Of a stretch of DNA of 64,000 nt, positions 22,801-31,800 are shown in pieces. This stretch comes from Anolis sagrei (lineage: Eukaryota; Chordata; Lepidosauria; Squamata; Anolidae). The stretch covers positions 143,058,574 to 143,122,573 of the forward strand of contig NC_090021.1 in assembly GCF_037176765.1 (NCBI RefSeq), in the 5' to 3' direction. The first letter of the stretch is position 1; each line of letters opens with the position of its first letter. A program made the position numbers and the translations under genes. The notes below the pieces were generated by a model that had not been told where the DNA came from, did no database searches, and saw nothing but the letters and a program-made list of their open reading frames with translations.

Positions 22801-23947
22801 GTGAATTCCTATGCACAGTGCACATATCTTATTTGTAGTACAAAAACCACTTAAAAACAATACAATAATTAAAATAAAGAACAATTTTAAGAAATACAAA
22901 CTTATTCGTATTTCAATGGGAAGTGTGGGCCTGCTTTTGGCTGACATAGGAATGTTTTTGTTGTTGTGTGCTTTCATGTCATTTCAGACTTAGGTTGACC
23001 CTAAGCAAGGGCCGGGTAAATGACCTTGGAGGGCCGCATCCGGGCCCCGGGCCTTAGTTTGAGGACCCCTGGCGTAAGGGTTAGGGTAAGGGGTTAGGCT
23101 TACAATATGGTTCAAGGTTAGGGTTTCACCATTCAAGAACTCTTCCATTCCTTATCTGTCTCTGGCCTGGCTTACATTAGCTAAGTCTCTCTTCTGCAAA
23201 CTCTGCTCCTGAAGGAGCTCCTGAAGGAGCGATGCGGCATCTCCATAACGCTTGGCGCTTCCAGACTCAGCTATCATACTATTACGGAAGCTCCTTCCTT
23301 GAAGGCTTTGAAACAGAGGCTGGATGGCCATCTGGCGGGGATGCTTTGATGGTGCTTCTCCTGCATGGCTGTGGGGTGGACTGGGTGGCCCATGTGGTCT
23401 CTTCCAACTCTATGATTCTATGTTCATGTGGGAAAAGGCTGGACTCTGCCATGAATATAATTGACTAGGGAGGCGCCACTTTATCACGTCAGCAACCCTG
23501 TCAGGTAGGTCTCAAGGAAAGTGGGCCATGAAGGCCTTGAACCTGAGCGGCCCAGGCCCCTCGGCCTCCATGAATTGCCGAGCCAAGGAGCCAGCTTACC
23601 AGTTCGGGCCTGCCGGGGGCTCCATGCTCGGAAGACCCAGGCGGAGCGCCGTCGGAGCGAGAGCAGCGGCAACAAGAGGGAACCAAGGCAGTGGAGGCGA
23701 GCAACGGCGCCGAGCTCCTCCGGCGCAAGCGCAGTAGCGGAGAGGAGGAGGGGGGCGCGAGGCCGCTCAGCGAGGAGGCCGCGAGCGCGGCTCGAGGGTC
23801 CCTGCGGCGCGCGCCTCCCAACCCTGCCACGGAGGCTCCAGCAACTGCAGCGGCGACGGTGGCCCGCAAGGACCTTCCCGGGCTCGCGTTCCTCAGGAGC
23901 CCCCAGCCGCCGGAGCTGCCTCTCGACAGCCAAGCCGCGGTCAACAT
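11574..23947 (-). CDS. CRLS1: CRLS1, cardiolipin synthase (CMP-forming), seven coding exons
   Basis: Makes cardiolipin and CMP from phosphatidylglycerol and CDP-diacylglycerol in the inner mitochondrial membrane. Exons in reading order: 23947-23600, 18329-18192, 16840-16711, 16073-15988, 14631-14563, 13722-13631, 11661-11574. They join in frame into 316 residues, near the roughly 300 of the human protein as I recall it. Residues 1-116 are Arg/Ala/Ser-rich and fit a mitochondrial targeting leader. The core starts at [10 protein letters not shown]. The CDP-alcohol phosphatidyltransferase signature D-x2-DG-x2-AR...G-x3-D-x3-D spans the exon 2/3 junction (AGVTDL, then LDGFIARNW...ALDPLAD). Hydrophobic helices follow ([36 protein letters not shown]), ending in [19 protein letters not shown]. 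The start ATG at 23947 is chosen because [16 protein letters not shown] resembles the mammalian N-terminus; an in-frame ATG lies further upstream. Confidence 0.96.
12164..12473. mobile_element. foldback element of the Penelope-related family, with nested hAT MITE
   Basis: Flanked by a perfect 10-bp duplication AACACACATT (12154-12163, 12474-12483). One arm is interrupted by a hAT MITE at 12207-12341. Confidence 0.8.
12207..12341. mobile_element. hAT-type MITE (CAGTGGTTNTCAACC ends)
   Basis: Near-palindromic; starts CAGTGGTTTTCAACC and ends GGTTGAGAACCACTG. Flanks TTCTAGAA and TTTTAGAA fit an 8-bp hAT target duplication. Confidence 0.85.
12741..12796 (+). repeat. (TTA)n then (TCA)n microsatellite
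   Basis: About 13 TTA units followed by about 5 TCA units, at the 3' end of the reverse-oriented LINE remnant that follows. Confidence 0.85.
12797..13190 (-). mobile_element. L2-like LINE 3' remnant
   Basis: On the minus strand: ...[10 protein letters not shown] then a 3' tail ending in TAAGCTGCCCTGAGAAAGGT and (TAA)n. Clade by resemblance to other tails here. Confidence 0.5.
13631..13722 (-). CDS. CRLS1: CRLS1 exon 6
   Basis: 92 bp encoding [20 protein letters not shown] then [10 protein letters not shown] and two bases of Trp. Acceptor CACTAG, donor GTATGT. Confidence 0.95.
14040..14300 (+). mobile_element. Helitron-family fragment
   Basis: Shares the sequence GGCCCTTTGTGATGTCACT and the repeated TTGGCTG(T/C)(G/T)GCTAG words with 48905-49139, which ends in a Helitron terminus. 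In CRLS1 intron 5. Ends not seen. Confidence 0.5.
14563..14631 (-). CDS. CRLS1: CRLS1 exon 5
   Basis: 69 bp, exactly 23 codons: [18 protein letters not shown] then TFISK. Acceptor TTTTTCAG, donor GTAAAA. Too short to appear as an ORF; found by protein similarity and intact splice sites. Confidence 0.94.
15988..16073 (-). CDS. CRLS1: CRLS1 exon 4
   Basis: 86 bp encoding (V)[19 protein letters not shown] to RTLPPP; a membrane helix with the conserved RD. Acceptor ATTTCAG, donor GTAAGT. Confidence 0.95.
16711..16840 (-). CDS. CRLS1: CRLS1 exon 3 (catalytic)
   Basis: 130 bp encoding [20 protein letters not shown], then DPLADK and SLTYADLIP. Carries the DG-AR and the two later Asp residues of the active site. 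Acceptor TTTTTTCAG, donor GTAAGC. Confidence 0.96.
17434..17569. mobile_element. hAT-type MITE
   Basis: Starts CAGTGGTTCTCAACCTGG, ends GGTTGAGAACCACTG; flanks CCCTACTA and CCCTACAG are an imperfect 8-bp duplication. Confidence 0.85.
17609..17626 (+). repeat. poly(G) tract, 18 nt
   Basis: Uninterrupted G run in CRLS1 intron 2; similar runs at 29779-29795 and 30982-30996. Confidence 0.9.
18192..18329 (-). CDS. CRLS1: CRLS1 exon 2
   Basis: 46 codons, [10 protein letters not shown] through [15 protein letters not shown]. Acceptor TTTTTCAG, donor GTAGGT. Ends on the first Asp of the catalytic signature. Confidence 0.95.
19242..19515 (+). repeat. unclassified interspersed repeat, copy 2
   Basis: Longest copy of the family at 6459-6735 (inverted there) and 21447-21560 (partial). 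Contains the near-palindrome CTGCAAAAACTGTTTTTGCAG. Confidence 0.65.
19781..19824 (+). repeat. (TG)n(TA)n microsatellite
   Basis: TGTATGTATG, then a TG run, then a TA run. Confidence 0.9.
20451..20690. mobile_element. MITE (CTACACTGTAGAA family) with nested hAT MITE
   Basis: CACCTACACTGTAGAA on the left and GAGTGCAGTCTGACACCACT on the right belong to one element, related to 48388-48560; a hAT MITE separates them at 20467-20599. Confidence 0.6.
20467..20599. mobile_element. hAT-type MITE
   Basis: CAGTGGTTCCCAACCTTTGG ... CCAAAGGTTGGGAACCACTG; near-palindromic. Confidence 0.85.
21200..21423 (+). mobile_element. L2-like LINE 3' end
   Basis: GGCAGGCCTACTGAGTCAAC, then ...TTGTACCCCGCACTGAGCC and AATAAATAAAATGG: the same 3' plan as 26570-26760. 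Confidence 0.55.
21447..21560 (+). repeat. unclassified interspersed repeat, copy 3 (partial)
   Basis: GCAGCACATTTTGCTAAAGT and flanks match copies at 6459 and 19242. Confidence 0.55.
21580..22119 (+). mobile_element. BovB (RTE) LINE, 3' end
   Basis: Encodes [40 protein letters not shown] and, after frame breaks, the [20 protein letters not shown] region of the BovB reverse transcriptase C-terminus. Ends GAACGAATGAACAACAACAA, the BovB tail. In the large CRLS1 intron 1. Confidence 0.85.
22120..22310 (+). mobile_element. CR1 fragment
   Basis: AGAAGGTTGAGAGGAGACAT ... CACTGGGAATAATTATCTGA; CR1 C-terminal block, truncated. Confidence 0.65.
22622..22712 (+). repeat. degenerate telomere-like array, left part
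   Basis: TTAGGG, TAAGGG, TTTAGGG, TTTGGG and similar units without strict period; continues after the hAT insertion at 23072-23130. Confidence 0.75.
22713..23071. mobile_element. hAT (Charlie-like) non-autonomous element
   Basis: Starts CAGGGGTCCTCAAACTTTTT, ends TTAGTTTGAGGACCCCTG. 8-bp target duplication GCGTAAGA (22705-22712) / GCGTAAGG (23072-23079). Contains subterminal GAGGGCCAGAT / AAGGGCCGGGT pairs usual for this group. Confidence 0.85.
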
Positions 23948-24130
23948 GCCTGGGGTGGACCGGGGAAACTCCGCACCCGATAAGAGGGCTGGGCCGAGGA
24001 GGAGGGGCAGCGACTCGGACGTGCCCCTCCCCTTCTGCTCCCCCCGCTCACCTTCCATTCTTGGCCTGCCTCATGGTGATTTTTGCGACGCCTCCACGCT
24101 TTACGGCTCCAGTGAGCCTTCTCCTGTTAA
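23500..24130 (-). promoter_or_regulatory. CRLS1: CRLS1 CpG-rich promoter and first exon
   Basis: Dense CpG and high G+C over about 600 bp in an A/T-rich region, centred on the CRLS1 start at 23947. No TATA box is obvious. This suggests a housekeeping promoter with transcription starting between about 23950 and 24130. Long open frames on the plus strand here are a by-product of base composition. Confidence 0.65.
23600..23947 (-). CDS. CRLS1: CRLS1 exon 1 (leader)
   Basis: 116 codons from [10 protein letters not shown] to GRPEL. The donor GTAAGC (rc of 23594-23599) gives phase 0, and Leu is followed by Tyr as in the mammalian SLYENPW junction. Very GC-rich. The leader itself is poorly conserved, so only its ends are firmly placed. 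Confidence 0.85.
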
Positions 24131-24295
24131 AGGGCCAGGCCTCCTTTTCGGCGCTGTGAGACTTTACATGGAGAATTTTAAAGTCTAGGTTGGGAGGCAG
24201 CTGCACTTTACCTTACTTACCTGACAAATCTCTAAAATAGGTAAAATGGAATCTTGGTCTTTTCCAGCTTAAGCTTTATTGCATTGTTATGTGAA

Positions 24296-24500
24296 TAAGG
24301 GAAGAGAGCAGGCGGGGGGAGAGCGAAGGAAGGATAGAAAGGAGGTGAAGTTTAGGGCAAGGTTAGGGTAGGATTTAGGTTTAGGGTAAGGTTTAGAGTT
24401 AGCGTAAGGGATAGGGTAAAGTTTGGGGTAGGATAAGGGGTTAGGCTTAGGTTTACGGTATGGTTCAGGGTTAGGATTAGAGTTTCACCATGAAAGAACT
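24296..24500 (+). repeat. second copy of the TTAGGG-like repeat
   Basis: Shares GGAGAGCGAAGGAAGG then (A/C)TAGAAAGG, the GGGTTA-like array and GTTTCACCAT...AAGAACTCTT with 22590-23150, in the same orientation, but lacks the hAT element and the long inverted repeats. It lies upstream of the CRLS1 promoter. Confidence 0.7.
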
Positions 24501-24511
24501 CTTACATTCAT

Positions 24512-24732
24512 AGAATCATAGCATTAAAGAGTTGGAAGAGACCTCATGGGCTATCCAGTCCAACTCCCTGCCAAGAAGCAGGAATATTGCATTCAAATCA
24601 CCCCTGACAGATGGCCATCCAGACTCTGTTTAAAAGCCTCCAAAGAAGGAGCCTCCACCACACTCCGGGGCAGAGAGTTCCACTGCTGAACGGCTCTCAC
24701 AGTCAGGAAGTTCTTCTGAATAGAAATTCTAG
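24512..24732 (-). mobile_element. CR1 LINE 3' end with target duplication
   Basis: Minus-strand CR1 (CATAGAATCATAG at its 3' end; GAAGGAGCCTCCACCACACT inside). Flanked by a perfect 13-bp duplication AACTCTTACATTC at 24499-24511 and 24733-24745. Confidence 0.85.
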
Positions 24733-24745
24733 AACTCTTACATTC

Positions 24746-25569
24746 TTACATGTAAGAGTTCTAAAATAGTCCAGAATCTGCTGGCTGGATTATGAACCTG
24801 GAGTAACAGCCATAAGATGTTTCTCTTCAATTGGCTTGCTCTATATCCATCACCATACTTCCTCCTGTACATATGGTTGAAAGTGCAATGCCTTTGTATA
24901 TTCTGAATAGAAATACAGAACAATCATAAAATAAACAACTCAGGACAGTTTATCCTGAAGAACTCCCAATGTGTCACCAAAGGTGGCCTTGCAGAATTCA
25001 ATTTAATAGGTGTCCCTTTTTCTTATCCAGGTTTACATTTCCACAAAGTTACAGGTGGCTTTGGGTTCATTAACTCTCCATCGAATATATGTCATAGGAG
25101 TGTTGTAAGGCTAAAGTGGTGAGTTGGAGATACACGTATGCCTCATGACCTCATGGGAGGACAAAGGAATGTAAATATAATCAATAATTAGGGAATACAA
25201 AGATGTTACATTTAAGATTCTAGATATGAGCTCTCTTTAATTTTGTCCATGGTGAATTCATGTCTTCACTTCGTTATGAAAATGTATAGGGCTGCAGATA
25301 GGTCATAGCAACTTCCTTGCAGTGCATTTCAATGAAGGTAAGTTGTTTTAAGTCATTCTTTAATGGCCTATTCTTTCAAGCAATCATATTAGATTATCAG
25401 GAAGACTAAAGAGTACAGTGCAGTGAAAAACAATCACATTGTTATACAGCGACTCGGGTAACGGAAGTCCTATAAAATGTTTGCATTTCCTTTTTTGCAT
25501 TTCTTGTTAGACAGATGGCCCTCTTGCTTTAATGATAATATATTCAGACAACTAAAATCTAAACATAAT
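24746..25569. other. intergenic stretch between CRLS1 promoter and NDUFAF5 3' end
   Basis: About 0.8 kb. No exon or named repeat recognised, apart from a short inverted repeat AGAACTCTTACAT / ATGTAAGAGTTCT around 24731-24765. Confidence 0.5.
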
Positions 25570-25575
25570 TTTATT
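25570..25575 (-). promoter_or_regulatory. NDUFAF5: candidate NDUFAF5 poly(A) signal
   Basis: AATAAA on the minus strand, 185 bp after the NDUFAF5 stop, giving a short 3' UTR. Confidence 0.5.
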
Positions 25576-25760
25576 CAGTTTCACACAGTAAAAACACTAT
25601 TTTATATTTACAAATAAGCGAATCCAGTGAAAGAAGAATATATTACAATTTGTCCAGGCACTGAGATAAATATGTTCAGAAATACATAGTGACATAGTTT
25701 TCCCTTATTAATCAATATCCACAAAGCAAGTCCAGTTTCACTGCTACCATTATATGTATA

Positions 25761-25850
25761 TTAAAGTTTCCCCCCTTCTGGAATAAATTCATTTATTTTC
25801 TTCAAATCGCCAAATGACATTTTTGCAGATCCTCTTTGTGCTGGTTTTGC
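25761..25850 (-). CDS. NDUFAF5: NDUFAF5 exon 11 and stop
   Basis: 90 bp encoding [20 protein letters not shown] then EFIPEGGKL and TAA at 25761-25763. Acceptor TTTTCAG. Confidence 0.94.
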   Translation of the reverse strand, partial: AKPAQRGSAKMSFGDLKKINEFIPEGGKL

Positions 25851-28800
25851 CTGAAAATGAGATAGAAACTATTAATTTTTGTATGCAAATTCAGGCTTCA
25901 ATTGAGTAAGAATGATTACAATAATTTTCTTGAAAAACAATATGTAGTATATGCATTTTAGATATACAATGCATCTTGGAAGTAATGCACATTACCTGAG
26001 ACTCATGGAATTTCCAACCGATCATGTAGTAGATCTCGAACGTTGCTGGTACTGTTCCATCTTTGTTTCCATACATTTCTATGGGGAGAGAGAAATATTT
26101 AAGATATTGGTCCTCAGCTTTTTCCTCTTCAGATATCCTGGATTACAGTCTCCATGAATCTATTCATCTTGGTCAATAGCTAGAGTTCTTGGGGGTTGAT
26201 CCAAAACATTTGTAGAACCCAAAGATTAAGTTCAACAAATTATAAATTCCATGGCTTGAATCCACTTATACTTTGAATGAATTGTAAATAATGTCTTTTT
26301 ACAAACAGCAGCACTACCAAATTCCTCTGATTTTCCAATCCAACTGTAGCCTTTTATGCCATTCCAGAAGCTCACTGCTCCACAGGAGTGACATTTGAAT
26401 ATGGCTTTAATGTGGAATGGGAAGAACAACAAAAGATGTGTTATGTGCAAGTTTCCCCTGATGCAACCAAGAATATTTAGCTTAAGTGCAAAAAGGAAGA
26501 TGGACTACTTAGTGGAATGACCTGCAGGAAGAGATCCAACAGTGAAATCAGCTGTCAGAATATAAGATGCAACTAACGATCTATTTCTTCCGGCAGGCCT
26601 ACCCAGTCAATTTTAATTTGTTAATTTTAAGATGCATTTTACCTGTGTGTATTTGTTATATGTATTTTAATGGTGCTTTGTTCTACTTTGCTGATTTAAC
26701 TACGTTGTATGCACCTCAAGCCGCAAGGAGAGGCGGGCAAATAAACAAATAAATAAATAATAGCCAAAACAGACAATCTTATCTGTTATCCGTGTCCAGA
26801 TATTGAAAAAATGGCACTGGATTGTGCAATTTTGATGCTTTATTAGCCATTTCCAGTGATGGGCAGCAGATACCCCTAGACAGACACCCAGGTAGCCAAC
26901 TGCAAGTATCCATTTCTACTGAGATGTCTGTCTTTCAGATTCTTCAAGGGCAGGAGAAAGAATATTTATGGACCAGTATGCTGCTGCTGCATTCCCCTAG
27001 CAATAGTGGTAGCCTATAGCTGCTGCTGCTGAAAGCCATAGAAGAAAACGGAACAGCAATGTGCTTATCACTGTGATGTTTACTCAGTTTACGGAAGTAA
27101 ATTTAGGCTCCTACTCTTTCCTGACATTAGCAGCAGAGTACACTTCAATACTTGGATGCTATGTCTTGGGGAAAAGAAGAGGAAAAAGGAGAAATAAGAT
27201 ATCTGTAATCTGCCATATTTTTTTCCAAGATTGATGAAACCAAGCTATATGCCACAAAAATACTCATAATCAACCAGAATTCAAAATTCAACTCTCTAAT
27301 GAACATCTGATGACTTAAGACATGTCCCTGTGGAAAGTAACATTCTGATATAGTCAAAATCTCTCAGTTTCACTGGAAATCTCACTTACCCCTATAAACC
27401 GCTGCCGCGGCCAGCATGGTTGCTCTGTGTAGCATAGGTTTTCTGCTCCAAGAGCAGTTACTTTCTCCCATACCTAAAAATAGTTTTCAGGCTTTAAAAG
27501 AAATACATCATATACCATGAGTTTGACAGTGCATTTCAAAAATCTCACATGAAGCCTGATCCTATGTATGTTTACATATCTTAAATTTTAAAAAATGCCT
27601 GCCAGTTGGTAGGGAACTTTGCAGTAAATATTACAGAACAATGCTTCATATCACGTCTACTCAGAATTAAGTGCTACTGAATTCAACAAGACTTGCTCCT
27701 ACTTACATACATACAGCCTGTATTTGTTTTAATATTAAAAAATAAAGCATTATCAGAGATTATACTTCTAACCTCTGCTTTGCAAAGTATTTACTCCTTT
27801 TGAATCTACTGTAATTTTGTTATGTTACAACCTGGATCTGAATTTAATTTTGGTACTTGATGTAAATATGTTAGTTGTGCAAGGAGTATATGCCCCGAGT
27901 CAGTCCTTGGTAGAGGCACCTTTGAAAACAGTTACAGCTGCCAGTCTTCTTGGCTAAAGCTTTGCCTGCTGTTCTTGGAAAAATTGTTCCAGCTCTATTC
28001 AATGAACAGCAACTTTAAAATCTTTGCCAGATTCTCAAATGCTTTGAATTCTGTGTATTTACTAGATTATTCTAAAATATTCAGTGTATTTACTATTTCA
28101 GGGTTACTTTTGCTGTTTATTTGATATGGTTTTGTTTCAGCAATGGCTTTCTTTTCACCACTCTTCCCTAAAACCAATTTTTGTTGATGATATGGATTAT
28201 AGTTATTCCATGGATACGTTGTCCTATCTCAGCTGCCAATTTCTCTGGCAGACTGAGTCACAATATGCTTCTTGGTTGGTTCCCTAACATTCTTTCTTAC
28301 CAGTCAATGAATATTCTTTCTGTTTCGTAATAATAGATTTCAAAGTGCCCCATGAAATGTTCATAATCTAGAGATTTTTATGACCTGGATGGTGTTTCTG
28401 CAAAACTTTATCTCAGACTTGTTTGGATAGCTCTACAATTTTTCTGATGCTGTTCATTTAGACCCCTTCTACACTGCCATATAAAATCCAGATTATTGGC
28501 TTTGAACTGGATCACATGGCAGTGTAGGCTCATATAATCCAGTTCAAAGCTCTACAGTCACCATCAATTCATGTCAGAGTTGGGCATATATCTAATTGCA
28601 CTCTGCATCTTAATTTGACACTCACTCCACCAAACAATCAATGGGGAATATGCCTTAGCCAGCATAATGGGTGGTCAGAATTACAGTCCAATCAGAGGTT
28701 CTCAACCTGTGGGTCCCCAGATGTTTTGGGCTTTCAACTCCCAGGAATCCCAATAGCTGGTAAACTGGCCAGGATTTCTGAGAGTTGTAGGTCAAAACAC

Positions 28801-31800
28801 CTGGGGACCCACGGATGAGAACCACTGATTTAAAGGGCGACATAATTGCCATCCCTGATCCAGACCTTGTTGTTGAAGACGGCTGCCAGTCTGCCTTTGA
28901 CTTCTGTCAACTCAAGTTACCACAAGTGCCCCTGTCATCTGCAGCCCTGATCACCTCCTGTACAGTCAGGGCTGTGTATCCTGGGATGACTGAATCAAAC
29001 TACTTTTAATGCAATCTTTCTCTTTTCTTACAAATTTCTTACAAATTTCCAATTTACCATGCATTATCTGATTTTCTAATCAATCACAGATATTTTGGCT
29101 TCTAGAAAGAGCTGTGACTCTGTGTGCTCTAACACTCATTCATTTGTCATTTATAGAACTTTTCAGCAGCAGCACATTTTTGTTCCTATTGACTTCTGAC
29201 ACTGTTCATCTCTTTGTCCACTATTTCTTTGAAAAGTGCACTTGCCTTGGAGGTCATCCATCAGTTCAAACATTCCAGGATAGTTAACTTGAATTTCATC
29301 AGTATCCTAAAAATAAAAAAATATATAAAGATAATTATATGATTCAGTTTAATGTTCTAAGCGGTTTCTAAATTGATTTATTGTATGCTGCAGTAAGATC
29401 ATTTGAAATAGGACAAGATAATGATGATGTCAACAGCAACAGCAGAAGCATACCAGATATAGGTAAGCAGGGCTTGGTGTTTCCTACAGCTTAAATTTCA
29501 CCCGAGAGCAATATTGCAACATTTGCAAAAGGTATATTCATTGTGGGTTGCGGGCTGGGGTAGTGGTCACCAATTTATTCAGACTAGATCAGGAAGAAGA
29601 GCCCATTTGTACAGTAGAAAAAATACTAAATGAAGAAAAGGGAAAGTATGCTCTTCATTGGAGAAGAAATGAGCAAGTAGGTTGGCTCATAACTACATAA
29701 CTGACTAGGAAAAAAGGCCAAATGGCAGGGCACCTGAAGGAAGAGAAGACAGAGCAGGCCAAGAGGCAGACATATTTTGGGGGGGGGGGGGGGGGAGGGG
29801 TGTGTGCAAAAAAGAGAGACTAGAAACGTGAAAAAAGAGACCAGAAACAGAGGCGATAGGTGTGGGGAAATGCAACCGCATTCAAACATGTTTAAAGAGC
29901 TTCATATTTTGTGATTTAGGAAGTGTCCAACACTCTGATCTTCTGGCTGACATATATGCAGAAACATTGGCTTACATTCAAACAGTATTCCCCAAACTAA
30001 AGCCTACATCAGGCCAGGAATGCCATGTTAACACCCAGCATATGAGAAGAACAAGGAAAGGGAGAAAAATAAGCCATCACCTCACGAAGTGTGGCTTATG
30101 AAGCTCCCAGTTGTGTAAAGGGTAAAACCCCTTGTGCTGGCAGGACTGCTGACCAAAAGGTCAGTGGTTTGAATCCGGGGAACAGAGTGAGCTCCCATCT
30201 GTCAGCTACAGCTTCCCATGTGGGGACATGAGAGAAGCCCCCCCCCCAGGATGGTAAAACATCTGGGCAGCGTCCCTGCAGATGGCCAATTTTCTCACAC
30301 CAGAAACAACTTGCAGTTTCTCAAGTTGCTCCTGACACACAAAAAAATCACTGTGTAAAAAAGGTGTATGTGTCTATGAAAGAGAGACAATTCAGAGACT
30401 GGATGATTATGAGCTAGAGCAAGAGTGAAGTAAACGTCACACAAACTGGCCAGATACTTTGCCGTAACTCTGATAAAATTATCTTAGTTGGGTCTCAGTG
30501 ATCAGAAAGTTTATAACAGACTGAGATCTGAATATTTTTACTTCAACATGCTCCACGTCGGAGTGAAATTATGATCCATCAAAAACAATAAAAACAAAAA
30601 ACAAATCCTGGATCATTTTGTTTGACTCTCAAGTATATGAACTGCTCCATGTTTTTTTGGAGCAGTCAGCCATCATTATTCTTTTCCCAATAATTAATGA
30701 AATAGCTGTCATACAAGCATACCATAAATAACATACTCATTATCAATGCGAACTTGATTGAGGCAAAATGATCATAAGGATTATAATTTATTGTTGTTCC
30801 TTCTTTTTGTGTATCTGTGCTTCAATTCAACCTAACTTCATTTATAAAACAAAAATCTTCTTTTCTATATAGATCAGGAGTGGGCAAAATGTGGCTATGC
30901 AAATGTTGGCTTACCAGCAGTTCTCACCAATGACTAGTATGATGGCAAGCGCTAACAGACATTACCAAATATACAACATTTGGGGGGGGGGGGGGGAGGC
31001 TGCACTTTGTCCAGCGCTGATACACATCAAAAGCTACTAGTAGTCTGATTCAATTAACATACTATTATAATTTAACTATGAACAACCTGCAACACAGAGT
31101 CTGCAGATCTCTATATCAAAACGAAAGATAAGCACATGTAGGAACTTTCTGAGCTGTTCCTTTCGTGAAAGGGATAATTACCACAGTCAGTGTGTTGAAG
31201 CCAGCTCTTCCCAGTAGATGTCCCAAGTCACTGACAGCAGTAAAAGGAGACACGTGTGGGGCAAATCCACCTTCCCTTTCCAGTTCGGCCAGCTGCAAAG
31301 AGCAGCGAAGCTCATATAATGTGTCTCCCCCGAACATAGAGCCAACAAATACTCCATCAGGTTTAAGGACTCGATGTACCTAAAATAAGTCACAATAATG
31401 AAGTCATGCATTACTATTTTTTTCTTTGAAGTAACATATAATTTTTGATCCTAAGGCAACCTAAGATCCAACCGGAGTACATCTTTCTAATTTCAATGTC
31501 ATGGAAGGAACTTCATCAAACCCAATGAACAAAAGTATAACATATGGAGTTAAACTATAGAATTAGTTTACCCTCATCCCCACTTTGTCAATTAATGCCA
31601 AACTCAATCATTTAAAAACCCACTGTTCCGTTAAGATTATTCACAGCAATAAAAGAGAAAGCTGTATTATTTTTTTAATAGGGATATTAATCATTGTACT
31701 TACCTCATGTAGTGCTTTGGGAAGATCATTTACCCAATGCAAGCTAAAAAGAATTTATGTTAAAATGTGTTAAAAGTAAGTATAAGGTATTTCTCTTTTT

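Larger units (their letters stand above)
22495..23285. mobile_element. DNA element with 53-bp inverted repeats, 9-bp target duplication and TTAGGG-like interior
   Basis: Ends: (G)GTGATAGTATGATAGCTGGG... at left and, reverse-complemented, GTAATAGTATGATAGCTGAG... at right; I count 46 of 53 positions equal. GGAAGCTCC is duplicated at 22486-22494 and 23286-23294, within CR1. The interior holds a purine-rich block and degenerate TTAGGG/TAAGGG units, and a hAT element at 22713-23071. No transposase frame. Superfamily unknown; a 9-bp duplication with long ends would fit Mutator-like or Merlin-like elements (inference). Confidence 0.75.
22316..23440 (+). mobile_element. CR1 LINE 3' part, split by a 0.8 kb DNA element
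   Basis: CR1 text runs to GTGTGGTGGAAGCTCC (22494) and resumes at GGAAGCTCCTTCCTTGAAGG (23286), ending TCCAACTCTATGATTCTATG. The break is the insertion at 22495-23285. Confidence 0.75.

Noticed and set aside
22622-23130. True telomere or recent telomere fusion
   Set aside because: The units are degenerate and irregular, bounded by inverted repeats and a target duplication, so they are transposed cargo.
23521-24159. Long open frames on the plus strand (up to 212 codons) and a second minus frame over the CRLS1 first exon
   Set aside because: They follow from very high G+C with few stop codons; only the frame [10 protein letters not shown]...GRPEL joins in phase to CRLS1 exon 2.
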